The notes below the pieces were generated by a model. It saw only the letters and a program-made list of their open reading frames with translations. It was not told the origin of the DNA and searched no databases. 41,796 nt of DNA from DATFXM01 sp035315885 (GTDB taxonomy: Bacteria > Acidobacteriota > Blastocatellia > UBA7656), in contig DATFXM010000146.1 of assembly GCA_035315885.1 (NCBI GenBank), positions 1 through 41,796 on the forward strand, given 5' to 3'. Positions 16,894 through 25,619 of this stretch are shown piece by piece. Numbering within the stretch: position 1 is the first letter of the stretch; every line of letters starts with the position of its first letter. The translations under genes and the position numbers were made by a program.

Positions 16894-18018
16894 TTATCTG
16901 GAAATATTGCTACAACTGAGCAGCGTACGGCAGCGGTCGAAACCTTTGTTGATTGCGTTGACTGCAGCGTTGATGTCGCCGGCACTCGCGCCCCCGGTCG
17001 GTTGTCCGGCAAGCTCCCGATTCGCAAGCTCGAGCAGTCCGCCTACAGTGTGAGGCAGGCCTACCGCCGACAACGCCGTTGTAACCGATAGCGGAATGTT
17101 GACGGTGATAATCGGGTCGTCAGAAGTACCCAACGCCCCATCAGGACCAGCATTCCGCACGTCATCGGCTGTACCCAGTACACCATCCGGACCAGGAAGC
17201 ATCGCCTGCGTAGTCATCAGGTTGCAGATCCCAACTTCAGCCAAGCCGGAAGTCAGCCGCGCGTTCAGCGACAACGCGATCGTTTGTCCCAACAGCACAT
17301 TGCTGAACTTCCCTGAGGAGTTGACCGGGAGCGACGTTGGACTCGTTTGACAGCTCACTGAATCGAGCGTTGCATCGCCAAGCGTGGACGGCAGTTCGCG
17401 CGGTGCGCCGACAGCGGGCAACCCTTGAATGATGCAGGGGGCGCATGAAAGCGGAATCCTCACAGAGCGGCCTGGTTTTCCGGCTACCAAATCGCCCGCA
17501 GACAGCAGGCTCTGAACAAGCGCAAGCGGATTAGTGTAGTTGAACGAGCCGCCCGAGTTTCCGAACCAGCCTTGAGTGAGCGCGCAAAAATCGGGGGCGG
17601 GTGGCGGCTCGCAAAAAACGGTCAGAGAACATTGAGCCGCGAGCCCGTCGCGATCGGTCACGGTTAGATCCAGCGTGACTCCGCCTCCGCCCGCACCAAT
17701 GTCAAACAGGATGGTATCTGTGCCCTGACCGCCGGTCAACGTTCCATCACCTGTGAGAGTCCAGGAGAACGTATAGGGCTGGGTTCCATTAGACGCGGTG
17801 GCTGTTAAACTGTTTCCCTTTGCTCCGCAAAAGGGGGTCAGTGCCGGTGGGGAGAGAGAACAGAGGGGACCCGAAAGTATGTTGGTTGTGTGAGAGTGTC
17901 TCCGCGCTTCGGTGGGTTGCGCGTGCCGGGGAGGGAGCGGCGTGGCACTTGTGGCGCAAACAGCGATCGCGAGAACTGCGGCGAGGATTGTCGGAGGAAG
18001 TGACCTTGTGGAATCCAT
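16894..18018 (-). CDS. exported PKD-like protein sharing a C-terminal module with its larger neighbour
   Basis: A 374-residue protein with a signal peptide (TILAAVLAIAVCATSA). A PKD/Ig-like domain (residues about 53-135: CGAKGNSLTATA ... FSWTLTGDGTLTGGQG ... TVTDRDGLAAQCSL) is followed by a ~220-residue module starting CALTQGWFGNSGGSFN near residue 145. That module contains 'KFSNVLLGQTIALSLNARL', two GPDG-x-LGT-x-DD loops, 'GLPHTVGGLLELANRELAG' and 'DINAAVNAINKGFDRCRTLL'. The same two domains end the 1470-residue protein encoded just upstream on this strand, so the two are probably paralogues by partial duplication. The ATG is preceded by GGAAGGAGAG. It is cell-surface or secreted; the function of the module is unknown, with calcium binding by the Asp-rich loops plausible. 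Confidence 0.88.
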   Translation of the reverse strand: MDSTRSLPPTILAAVLAIAVCATSATPLPPRHAQPTEARRHSHTTNILSGPLCSLSPPALTPFCGAKGNSLTATASNGTQPYTFSWTLTGDGTLTGGQGTDTILFDIGAGGGGVTLDLTVTDRDGLAAQCSLTVFCEPPPAPDFCALTQGWFGNSGGSFNYTNPLALVQSLLSAGDLVAGKPGRSVRIPLSCAPCIIQGLPAVGAPRELPSTLGDATLDSVSCQTSPTSLPVNSSGKFSNVLLGQTIALSLNARLTSGLAEVGICNLMTTQAMLPGPDGVLGTADDVRNAGPDGALGTSDDPIITVNIPLSVTTALSAVGLPHTVGGLLELANRELAGQPTGGASAGDINAAVNAINKGFDRCRTLLSCSNISR

Positions 18019-18114
18019 ACTCTCCTTCCAAGCACCGGGGGATGTCCGTGCATATGCGTCAGTGACACGGGCAACCTGTCGAGGTGCGTGGCAGCTTTTT
18101 GTATTTCTAGGAAA

Positions 18115-18146
18115 CCGCCCGCCACATCTTTCGATATGGCGGGCGG
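18115..18146 (-). terminator. hairpin terminator after the HYR-repeat gene
   Basis: CCGCCCGCC (18115-18123) pairs perfectly with GGCGGGCGG (18138-18146), 26 nt downstream of the stop of the 1470-codon gene. On the minus strand the second arm is followed by TTTCC, a short U run. It separates the two related exported-protein genes. Confidence 0.65.
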
Positions 18147-18172
18147 GTTGTCTTTACTTCAGAGTCGAACGC

Positions 18173-21100
18173 TTACAATCGGAGTCCGAATCTGAAGTAT
18201 GTGGGGTTATGCTCAGCGTCCAACAGAGTCACCGACCCTAAAAACGAGCGATCGGCATTCCATTGGAAGAGCTCGAACAGGTTTGCAACAGGAGCGCTCT
18301 CAAAGGAGAACGACTGCGCAAGCTGGTCCTTGTTTGGGGTTAACAAGCTAGCCGCCGTGGTGCACGGCGCCGCAGGCGGACAAGCGTCCGGCGAGTCGGT
18401 GCAGCTCACCAGGAATCGGCATTCGTCAAACCCCGAGTTGATAGCATCAACAGCCTGGTTTACGTCGGCGAGACTTGCTACATCAATGCACTGACAAGCC
18501 AGCGCACGGTTTCCTAACTCGAGGATACCACCTACCGTGTGCGGCAGACCCAGATGCGTCAATGCACAAGTCACCGACAGCGGAATTCTGGACGTGCTCG
18601 GAGCGCTACTCGGATCGATTACGTCATCCGCCGTCCCCTTCACGCCATCAGGACCGGCCAACGACCCCTGCGTCACAAAGGTGTTGCAGATCTCCCTGTC
18701 TGCGAGGGCCGTATGTCCGTCCTCATGATTTGCTGCGTCGAGCCGGATGTTGAGCGACAACGTGACCACCTGACCCAACAGCACATTGCTCCACTTCTGA
18801 CCGTTCTTCGGAATTGGTGGATTCGTGTCACAAGACGCGAAACCTGAAAGCGTCTTGTCCCCAAAATTAGGCAGACAACTTGGCGCCTGTGTCGCTGGCA
18901 TCCTCTTGACGAGGCACTGCGCCGAGCTGGCGGCGTCGGCGCCACCTTTAATTGTGAGCGACCTTACTCCAAGCTTGCCTACCGTCAGGTCGGTTGTCAG
19001 GAGACCGGCCACAAGCGTTGTGCCACTTATGCCATTGAACTTGCCGTTCTGGTTCCCATAGAAGCCCTGCGTCAGGGTGCAGTTAACCTGCTGCGGTGGG
19101 CTGCAGTCGACCTGTATGGAGCAAGTGCTCTGGCAGCCGAAGCGGTCGGTCACTACCAGCGTAAAGGTCGCTGGAGTGTGTGACGCTCCCGCATTGTAGG
19201 TGATGCTGGGCGTCCCCTGACCGCCGGTGATTTGCCAGCCTGCGTCAGCTGAAGCAACTGACCAAACTGTCGTGCAACCACCCGCGAGACAGGACACGGT
19301 TGCTGACAATGTGTTGCCCGTACTACCACACACAGGGTTCCCCGTGGGTAGATTGATTGAGCAAGACGGTTGTGGGAACACCGTCACGCTGAAGCTACAA
19401 CTTGCACTATTGTTGCACGAATCAGTGGCGGTGCAAGTGACCAGTGTTACGCCGTCTGGGAAGACCGTTCCCGAAGCCGGGCTGCAAACGAGGGTTGGCG
19501 TGCCGCAATTGTCAGTCGCCGTCGTGGTGTAGGTAACTGTGTTGTTGCAGTGTCCTCGTTCGATGTTCCCCGGACAAACGATGGCCGGCGGCGTGGTGTC
19601 GTTGACCGTTATGTGCTGAGTACAGCTTGCGGTGTTGCCGCAACGGTCAGTGGCAGTCCACGTGCGGGTGATCACGTTGTTGCAGCTTGAACCAGGATTG
19701 CTCTGGGTCTCGCTGAATGACGGCGTGATCGCACCGTCGCAGTTGTCATTGGCTGTGACGGTGGCTCGACCTGGTACGTCGCTAAGGCATTGTACCGTTG
19801 CATCAGTCGGGCAACCGCTCAACACTGGCTTTGTAGTGTCGTGGACGGTGATGGTCCGCGTACACGAGGCCGTGTTTCCGCAGCTATCCGTCGCAGTGAA
19901 GGTGTCGGTGATAATCTTCGGACAAGTGCCCGTGGATGACCGGGAAACCGTCACTGTCGGCGTGCCACAGTTGTCGGTGGCCGTCGCGTCACTTGGATTC
20001 GCCGCCGGTACATCACTATCGCACTGGAACGTCAGATCTCCAGGACACGTGATGGTCGGCGGAGTTGTATCGTTGACCGTTATGTGCTGAGTGCAGCTTG
20101 CGGTGTTGCCGCAGCGGTCAGTGGCAGTCCACGTGCGGGTGATCACGTTGTTGCAGCTTGAACCAGGTTTGCTCTGGGTCTCGCTGAAGGTCGGTGTGAT
20201 CGCACCATCGCAGTTGTCATTGGCTGTGACGTTGGCTTTAGCCGGTACGTCGCTCAAGCACTGCACCGATGCATCCGTCGGGCATCCGCTCAGCACAGGT
20301 GCTGTCGTGTCGTTGACCGTTATGTGCTGAGTGCAGCTTGCGGTGTTGCCGCAGCGGTCAGTGGCAGTCCACGTGCGGGTGATCACGTTGTTGCAGCTTG
20401 AACCAGGATTGCTCTGGGTCTCGCTGAAGGTCGGTGTGATCGCACCGTCGCAGTTGTCACTGGCTGTGACGTTGGCTTTAGCCGGTACATCGCTAAAGCA
20501 CTGCACCGTTGCATCCGACGGGCATCCACTCAGCACAGGTGCTGTCTTGTCTTGGATCGTGATGGTCCGCGTACACGAGGCCGTATTTCCGCAGCCATCC
20601 GTCGCAGTGAAGGTGTCGGTGATAATCTTCGGACAAGTCCCGGATGACGACCGAGTCGCTGTCACTGTAGCCGTGCCACAGTTGTCGGTGGCCGTCGCGT
20701 CACTCGGGTTCAGCGCCGGTACACCACTTTCGCATTCGAACGTCAATGGTCCAGGACAGGTGATGGTGGGTGGAGTTGTGTCGTTGACCGTTATGTGCTG
20801 GGTGCAGCTTGCGGTGTTGCCACAGTGATCAGTAGCACTCCACCTGCGGGTGATCGTATTGTGGCAGCTCGAACCGGGAACGCTCTCGGTCTCAGTGAAG
20901 CTGACAGTGACTGGGCCGTCGCAATTGTCTAAGGCTGTCACCGTTGGAGCAGCGCCAACATCACTACGACACTGCACCGTTGAATCTGACGGACAACCAG
21001 TCAGTACTGGAGGTGTAGTGTCAACGACGGTCGGCGATATGCTGCAAGTAACAGGAGTTGTGCAATTGGCACAAGTGAAGCTCGAGGTCAATGTGAAGGA

Positions 21101-22585
21101 ACCACAGGTCGTGCCGGGATTCACCGAAACCGACGTCCCCGTGTTTACTCCTCCAACGAACGAAGCCCCCGAGGTGTTGTTGCTCAAGGTCCACGTAACG
21201 GTGGACTGGCTGGTGCACGTCCCAATCACCGACACCGTATACGTCTGCGGGGCGGAACCCGGACAGAACGGACCAGCTGATCCGCCGACCGAGCACGTCG
21301 GACAGGGAACTAAAATGTCCGCACCCTTGATCTGGTTGTCCTGAGAACCAAGTGAGGTGACCTCCGACTGGGTCTCAGGGCAGGTCGACGAATTGGTAAT
21401 CGCGCCGCCCAGCTCATCCAGTTTGAAGTGGTACGGACCGCCGCTGATCTGCGATGAACCGAGTCCGACCCCCCACGTGTCGCCGGTTCCGTCGCCGCTT
21501 ATCGCGAGGTGGCCGGCCATCTCGATCAGGAGATCGCTTGAAGTAGAGGTCCACTTCAACGTGTAGAGGGAGAAAGAGTCCGCGGTGTCAGCGCCATTGG
21601 CGACGTCGTGGCATACTGTCAAAGAGGTGTTTGTGATGGCCGCAGGCCCATAAATTCGGATGGTGCGGTTGCCGTTTGAGGCCTCGTAAGCGTTAATCCT
21701 GGACTGCAATGAGCCGTCCTTGCTGATGTACGGATCGTCTGGCACTGTCACGTCCGCAAACGGACCGCTGCGCAGACTGGTGCAAGTAGTGGCCAGGCTT
21801 CCGGGAGGACCAATCTCTACACCACACGCATTCAACTGTATCGCAACGCCCAGGGCGTCATGATCGTTCTGTATAGCCTGGTCGTAGGACACAAGGAAGT
21901 CATAGGCGTGAATTCCAGCCTTTGTGAATTCGTGGCGGAAGGTCAACGTATGAACATTGCCCGTAGTAGCCGGAACGTCGGTAAAGATTGTGCGTTGAAA
22001 GACGCCCATGCCTTCAAGATATTTCGAATTGCTCACCTGGATGATTGAGTTGATCCAGTGGATGTTCCCGAGACCGGTTACAGTCCCGTTCTTCTCGTTA
22101 TTTGCGCCCTGCCTGAAGTCCACAACAAGGTTCGCATCCGAGAACCTTGTTTCAGCCGTCAAGCCAGAAGACAAGCCTGCTGCAGTGAGTACGAACCAGG
22201 TTCCCGAGTCGTGCGGTTCAATCACATATTCGGCGCTGGAAATGTTCCCACTCGAATCTGCAATCGCATCGGCCTCGTGTGGCAGGTGCTGAAACGGAGT
22301 TTCATCGTAGGTTAGGTGAACCGTTTCGCCGGGCTGCCAACCTGTCCCTGAAACAACAACCGTATCGCCGGCGAGGTACCCAGCTTTGTCCGTTGTTACA
22401 GTCGCATAGAAGACTGACGGGCGAAAACTGAGCCTCTTTGGAGTTGGGGCAGGCGCATAAGTCGGTTCGACCGCGGCGTCCATCCTCGTTGGCGTATATC
22501 GGGCGGCTGTGGTGCTCCACGTCACTGCAAGAAAAAGAGCAGCCACAACGACGCCCAGCGTACATCTTGGGGCGTTAATCCTCAT
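18173..22585 (-). CDS. large exported HYR-repeat surface protein
   Basis: A 1470-residue protein with a signal peptide (LGVVVAALFLAVTWS). An Ig-like domain (TTDKAGYLAGDTVVVSGTGW, about 64-115) and a region up to about 515 with no family I can name come first. Seven HYR-like modules of 77-80 residues follow (about 522-1065). They alternate as A-B-A-A-B-A-C, where A starts VLSGCPxDAxVQC, B starts TITCPGxLTF and C is divergent. Each ends with a TATDxCGNTASC strand and a NDTTxP linker. A PKD-like domain and the ~220-residue module 'CTLTQGFYGN ... GFDECRFLVSC' (about 1169-1393) follow. The ATG has a GGGAGGA site 5 nt upstream. A long, disulfide-rich adhesive or scaffold protein outside the cell is likely. 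No LPXTG or PEP-CTERM anchor is visible at the C-terminus. Confidence 0.9.
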   Translation of the reverse strand: MRINAPRCTLGVVVAALFLAVTWSTTAARYTPTRMDAAVEPTYAPAPTPKRLSFRPSVFYATVTTDKAGYLAGDTVVVSGTGWQPGETVHLTYDETPFQHLPHEADAIADSSGNISSAEYVIEPHDSGTWFVLTAAGLSSGLTAETRFSDANLVVDFRQGANNEKNGTVTGLGNIHWINSIIQVSNSKYLEGMGVFQRTIFTDVPATTGNVHTLTFRHEFTKAGIHAYDFLVSYDQAIQNDHDALGVAIQLNACGVEIGPPGSLATTCTSLRSGPFADVTVPDDPYISKDGSLQSRINAYEASNGNRTIRIYGPAAITNTSLTVCHDVANGADTADSFSLYTLKWTSTSSDLLIEMAGHLAISGDGTGDTWGVGLGSSQISGGPYHFKLDELGGAITNSSTCPETQSEVTSLGSQDNQIKGADILVPCPTCSVGGSAGPFCPGSAPQTYTVSVIGTCTSQSTVTWTLSNNTSGASFVGGVNTGTSVSVNPGTTCGSFTLTSSFTCANCTTPVTCSISPTVVDTTPPVLTGCPSDSTVQCRSDVGAAPTVTALDNCDGPVTVSFTETESVPGSSCHNTITRRWSATDHCGNTASCTQHITVNDTTPPTITCPGPLTFECESGVPALNPSDATATDNCGTATVTATRSSSGTCPKIITDTFTATDGCGNTASCTRTITIQDKTAPVLSGCPSDATVQCFSDVPAKANVTASDNCDGAITPTFSETQSNPGSSCNNVITRTWTATDRCGNTASCTQHITVNDTTAPVLSGCPTDASVQCLSDVPAKANVTANDNCDGAITPTFSETQSKPGSSCNNVITRTWTATDRCGNTASCTQHITVNDTTPPTITCPGDLTFQCDSDVPAANPSDATATDNCGTPTVTVSRSSTGTCPKIITDTFTATDSCGNTASCTRTITVHDTTKPVLSGCPTDATVQCLSDVPGRATVTANDNCDGAITPSFSETQSNPGSSCNNVITRTWTATDRCGNTASCTQHITVNDTTPPAIVCPGNIERGHCNNTVTYTTTATDNCGTPTLVCSPASGTVFPDGVTLVTCTATDSCNNSASCSFSVTVFPQPSCSINLPTGNPVCGSTGNTLSATVSCLAGGCTTVWSVASADAGWQITGGQGTPSITYNAGASHTPATFTLVVTDRFGCQSTCSIQVDCSPPQQVNCTLTQGFYGNQNGKFNGISGTTLVAGLLTTDLTVGKLGVRSLTIKGGADAASSAQCLVKRMPATQAPSCLPNFGDKTLSGFASCDTNPPIPKNGQKWSNVLLGQVVTLSLNIRLDAANHEDGHTALADREICNTFVTQGSLAGPDGVKGTADDVIDPSSAPSTSRIPLSVTCALTHLGLPHTVGGILELGNRALACQCIDVASLADVNQAVDAINSGFDECRFLVSCTDSPDACPPAAPCTTAASLLTPNKDQLAQSFSFESAPVANLFELFQWNADRSFLGSVTLLDAEHNPTYFRFGLRL
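20091..20570 (-). repeat. two tandem 240-bp near-identical repeats within the HYR gene
   Basis: Units 20091-20330 and 20331-20570 each encode one 80-residue HYR-like module and are nearly identical over most of their length. Related but more diverged units lie at about 19620-19860 and 20780-21020. The near identity points to recent duplication or ongoing homogenisation, and would allow copy-number change by recombination. Confidence 0.9.
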
Positions 22586-23624
22586 TGTGTTCCTCCCGCG
22601 CGAGATTAACTGACATCATCAGGTCGCGCTTCGAAGTATTCCTGTCGTCAATCGGAAGCCAGCCGGTGGCGTATGCTAAAGACACCTGCAAGCCCGACTG
22701 TCGCAATGCATCTAAAAGGTTATTGCCAATACAAATCCCCGGTGCATGACGCGAAAACCCATGACCCATTGCTGAATTAGCGAGTGGAGAAAGCCGAATT
22801 CCAGTATTAACGTATTTCCGAATTGCTGATTCGTGGATGGTCGTGTGGAGAAGCAGCGTCTCGAACAAATGCCATGCAGTAAGCGCAAACGCGCTCCAGG
22901 TGAGGATGTTTGGGGCTCCTGGTCTCATGTACTGCCTTCGTTCCGCTAGCCACTCGCGAGACTTACATGCGGACTGCTGGGCGGTGCCCCAGCAAGCGAT
23001 GGCTAGAGTAGGTAGGGCCACCTGGTCGAGGTTTCGAAAGAGACTACTTCGATTGACCCTGCCGCGCGGTGGCGGCCCCTTCGCTCGATGCTGCGAAGCG
23101 AAACGGTTGATATCCTACTGCGAGAGCTACAATTGATCCGCTAAACCGATAGATAAAACAAACTATAATTTCTGGGAGCGTAGTCCCAGTAACTAATGTT
23201 TGTTGAGGCACACATTAAGCAACTCCTAAAGTTAGTGCGAATCACCTTGCAACGTCCGCGTTTTTTGCAGAGCTAAACTCCCAGTGCGACCGCGTTACCC
23301 TAACGCGACCGTGTTATATGAGCATTAGCGATGTCTTAATATTCAACCAATTCGACACCGTATTAGCCGATCACAGAGATTTTGTGAATCTCCCTAACGG
23401 CGATTCACAGTTCACAGCCAGATCATCCTTACAATTGTAAAGACGAAAAGGAGACTCAATTCCGTTTCTGCTGCGTGCCGAAAGCAATCCTTCTGATTTG
23501 AGGCTCAATGGTCGAGTATTTGTGATCTACAAGCCCCATTGCTTTCGTCAAAAACAGAGTATCTATCTCAGCGTTCGGGCAAGTCATAACGTTGTTGTAA
23601 ATCTGCGGTAAATCTTCAAAAGAA
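22586..23624. other. 1-kb region upstream of the HYR-repeat gene
   Basis: No gene is firmly supported. A 148-codon minus-strand frame (22575-23021) has no recognisable content and runs into the ribosome binding site of the HYR gene. Structures seen: an inverted repeat TGTGAATC/GATTCACA (23383-23390 and 23402-23409), a perfect 12-bp palindrome TTACAATTGTAA (23429-23440), and an AAGGAG site (about 23447-23452) leading into a 50-codon plus-strand frame that opens with ATT (23459-23611). The promoter of the HYR gene should lie here, but I cannot place it. Confidence 0.45.
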
Positions 23625-23942
23625 TCATTTCAACATTAACCTGTGGCGCGTGAACGCAACCCCCAGACCGAAGCTGCCATCGGGTGTTCGATCTACCCGT
23701 GTGACTTGACCAAGCACCTCAACTCGCGCCCCAATCGATTCATCGACCATATTGGTTGAAAGCCGGACCAGCGCGAACACGTTGGCTCCGGGCTCGAGCC
23801 GCCGCGACACACGCACATAGAGGCCGGCCGCGCTCACATTATCCAGCGCGGTGTCGATCTCGAAGGTTTCGCCATCAGCATCCACTCCCCGAACTTTCAC
23901 GGGTAGTCGCATTTGCAGTCTAGGTTTGCCGCGCCGCTCCAC
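23625..23942 (-). CDS. PilZ domain protein
   Basis: A 105-residue protein with the two c-di-GMP-binding motifs of PilZ: a basic start (ERRGKPRLQMRLPV, RxxxR-like, residues 2-15) and 'DNVSAAGLYVRV' (D/NxSxxG, near 34-45). It is a single domain, presumably a cytoplasmic c-di-GMP receptor that could act on surface or polysaccharide output. The start is GTG 23942, but the AGGA before it directly abuts the codon. In the overlapping frame an ATG at 23992 reads MNDDSENVQEPAGLSEE into this same point, so a frameshift or coupled leader is possible. It lies 201 nt downstream of the response-regulator gene on the same strand and may share its transcript. Confidence 0.82.
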   Translation of the reverse strand: MERRGKPRLQMRLPVKVRGVDADGETFEIDTALDNVSAAGLYVRVSRRLEPGANVFALVRLSTNMVDESIGARVEVLGQVTRVDRTPDGSFGLGVAFTRHRLMLK

Positions 23943-24143
23943 TCCTCGCTCAACCCCGCTGGCTCTTGCACGTTCTCAGAGTCATCGTTCATCTGCGGCT
24001 CGAAAGTGCACGAGTATATTGAATACCGCAGTTCTGCGCATCTGATCAGATTCTCAATTTTGAGGTGACTAAAGTCTCGGGATGGCCCCCGAAAGTGAGG
24101 GACTTTGCTCCTAACCGTTTTGAGTAAGAGGAAGTGGACTCCT

Positions 24144-24827
24144 CTACTCCGGCGGTTTAGCAAGCTTGTGGCGATATGCGTAGATTGCCAGCTCAAACCG
24201 ATCTGAAAGCTCTAATTTGCTGAGAATGGAAGTGAGGTGGTTGCGGGCGGTAGCCTCACTAATAAAAAGTCGCTCGGCTATCTGCTTGTTCTTAAGACCC
24301 AAGCCAATAAGCGCAACGATCTCTCGCTCGCGCTGGGTGAGAGTATGGATTTTCAGCTCCTCTACATCGTGGACAGTGTTCTTTCTCGCGTGGACCATCT
24401 CGTTAAGCAACCTTGCGGTCATTGCGCGATCAAGCCAGATTTCACCATCGTAGACTTTTTCGATCGCCTTGATTAGAACTTCACCCGGTTGCATTTTGGA
24501 CACGACCCCCAGGGCGCCGACGCGCATTTCCTGCCGGCGGAGTTCGGGATCACAAGACTCGGTCAAAATCAGGATCCGTATATTATTGGCGGCAGCGAGC
24601 AACTCGGGTATGAGTTCGACTACGTTGCACCCCTGCAGATCTGAGTCCAATAGCACAATATCGGGCCGCTCGATGGCAGCGATTTCTAACGCGGTCTTCT
24701 TGTCGGCAGTATGACCGACAACGCTCATTCTGGTGTGGCGTTCAAGCAGCTGCACCAAGCCCTCGCAGAGAAGAACTTCGTCGTCAATGATCATTATTCT
24801 TATGTTACGAGGCGTCTCGCTACTCAT
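24144..24827 (-). CDS. NarL/FixJ-type response regulator (REC plus LuxR HTH)
   Basis: A 227-residue two-domain regulator. The receiver domain shows the acidic pair D15/D16 (IMIIDDE), phosphoacceptor D61 (IVLLDSD), T89 and K111 (SKMQPGE). The LuxR-type HTH covers about 160-220 with 'LTQREREIVALIGLGLKNKQIAERLFISEATARNHLTSIL' (read in two parts), giving the expected recognition helix. The signal would come from a histidine kinase that is not in the window. The ATG at 24827 has GGAGA 11 nt upstream, somewhat far. Its target is unknown; the PilZ gene downstream is the only same-strand neighbour. Confidence 0.93.
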   Translation of the reverse strand: MSSETPRNIRIMIIDDEVLLCEGLVQLLERHTRMSVVGHTADKKTALEIAAIERPDIVLLDSDLQGCNVVELIPELLAAANNIRILILTESCDPELRRQEMRVGALGVVSKMQPGEVLIKAIEKVYDGEIWLDRAMTARLLNEMVHARKNTVHDVEELKIHTLTQREREIVALIGLGLKNKQIAERLFISEATARNHLTSILSKLELSDRFELAIYAYRHKLAKPPE

Positions 24828-25619
24828 CTCAAAATCGTCTCCGGTCTACCATTCTTTGCGAGATCCGTTTCGGGCTGGATCCTTCCGCTAAATTTGAACC
24901 AGTCTTCAAAATTGAATAGACACGCACTAACATCAGACGGCGATACGACATCGCTACACCGCACAGAAAACAGCAAGGGGGCGTCGCACGCCATTTCGAC
25001 CGATCGTCCTTGCAGGGATGAAACTGATTGCTTATTTGCCGCTATCGAGATCTCGTTGTGAATACGACATGTCTAGCGTTCGCGCGGCGGACGACACCAA
25101 ATGCGCGCGGGCTAGCACGGATCGCTTCCGCAGGTGCCGGTGAAAAGAAGACCAGATTCATTTCGTGAATCTCGGTGCCAACGACATCGGCGGTCGCGAC
25201 CGCGAGAACCCACTATGCGGCTTCTGTCGGTTGAACAATCAGAGCGGCTGAAACCTGATCCCACCTGAAATGCGAAATTCGTCAGTCGTTCAAATAAATA
25301 GTCGCATGGAGATGATTGCTGAAACGTTCCTGTTTGATTCCGTGGAGAAGCTTGAGTCACCAACCCTCAAAGTGATCGTGGATGTGATTATCTAGCCAAC
25401 GCCAATATTCTATCCCAGTTTGGCGCTTTGGAGAAGAAATTTGCGTCCCTATAAGGCAGACAAGCAATTGTTACGTAAGGATAGAAACCCTAATCATTTC
25501 GAACGACATCTAGATAAACTGCAAGCTCATTCCAAAACCGAACCGACGGCGACCTAGAAATACAACTGTTGTCCAGATTTCACAGTCACGACCCGGGCAC
25601 TTTGCGTCGATCCTCCTTT
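24828..25619. other. intergenic region, no supported gene
   Basis: I see no convincing gene. A perfect inverted repeat AGATTCA-TTTCG-TGAATCT lies at 25154-25172. A 41-codon frame (25270-25395, plus) has no ribosome binding site. The right end probably once held the missing N-terminal part of the sigma-factor relic that follows. Confidence 0.45.

Noticed and set aside
19632..21344. Series of long plus-strand open frames with repeated protein sequence
   Set aside because: They are antisense shadows of the HYR repeats; their repetitiveness comes only from the duplicated DNA units.
22575..23021. 148-codon minus-strand frame before the HYR gene
   Set aside because: No recognisable content. Its end runs through the ribosome binding site and first codons of the HYR gene, and its own start lacks a ribosome site.
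23383..23409. CRP-type binding site
   Set aside because: The TGTGA and TCACA halves are 17 bp apart instead of 6, so it does not fit a CRP site.
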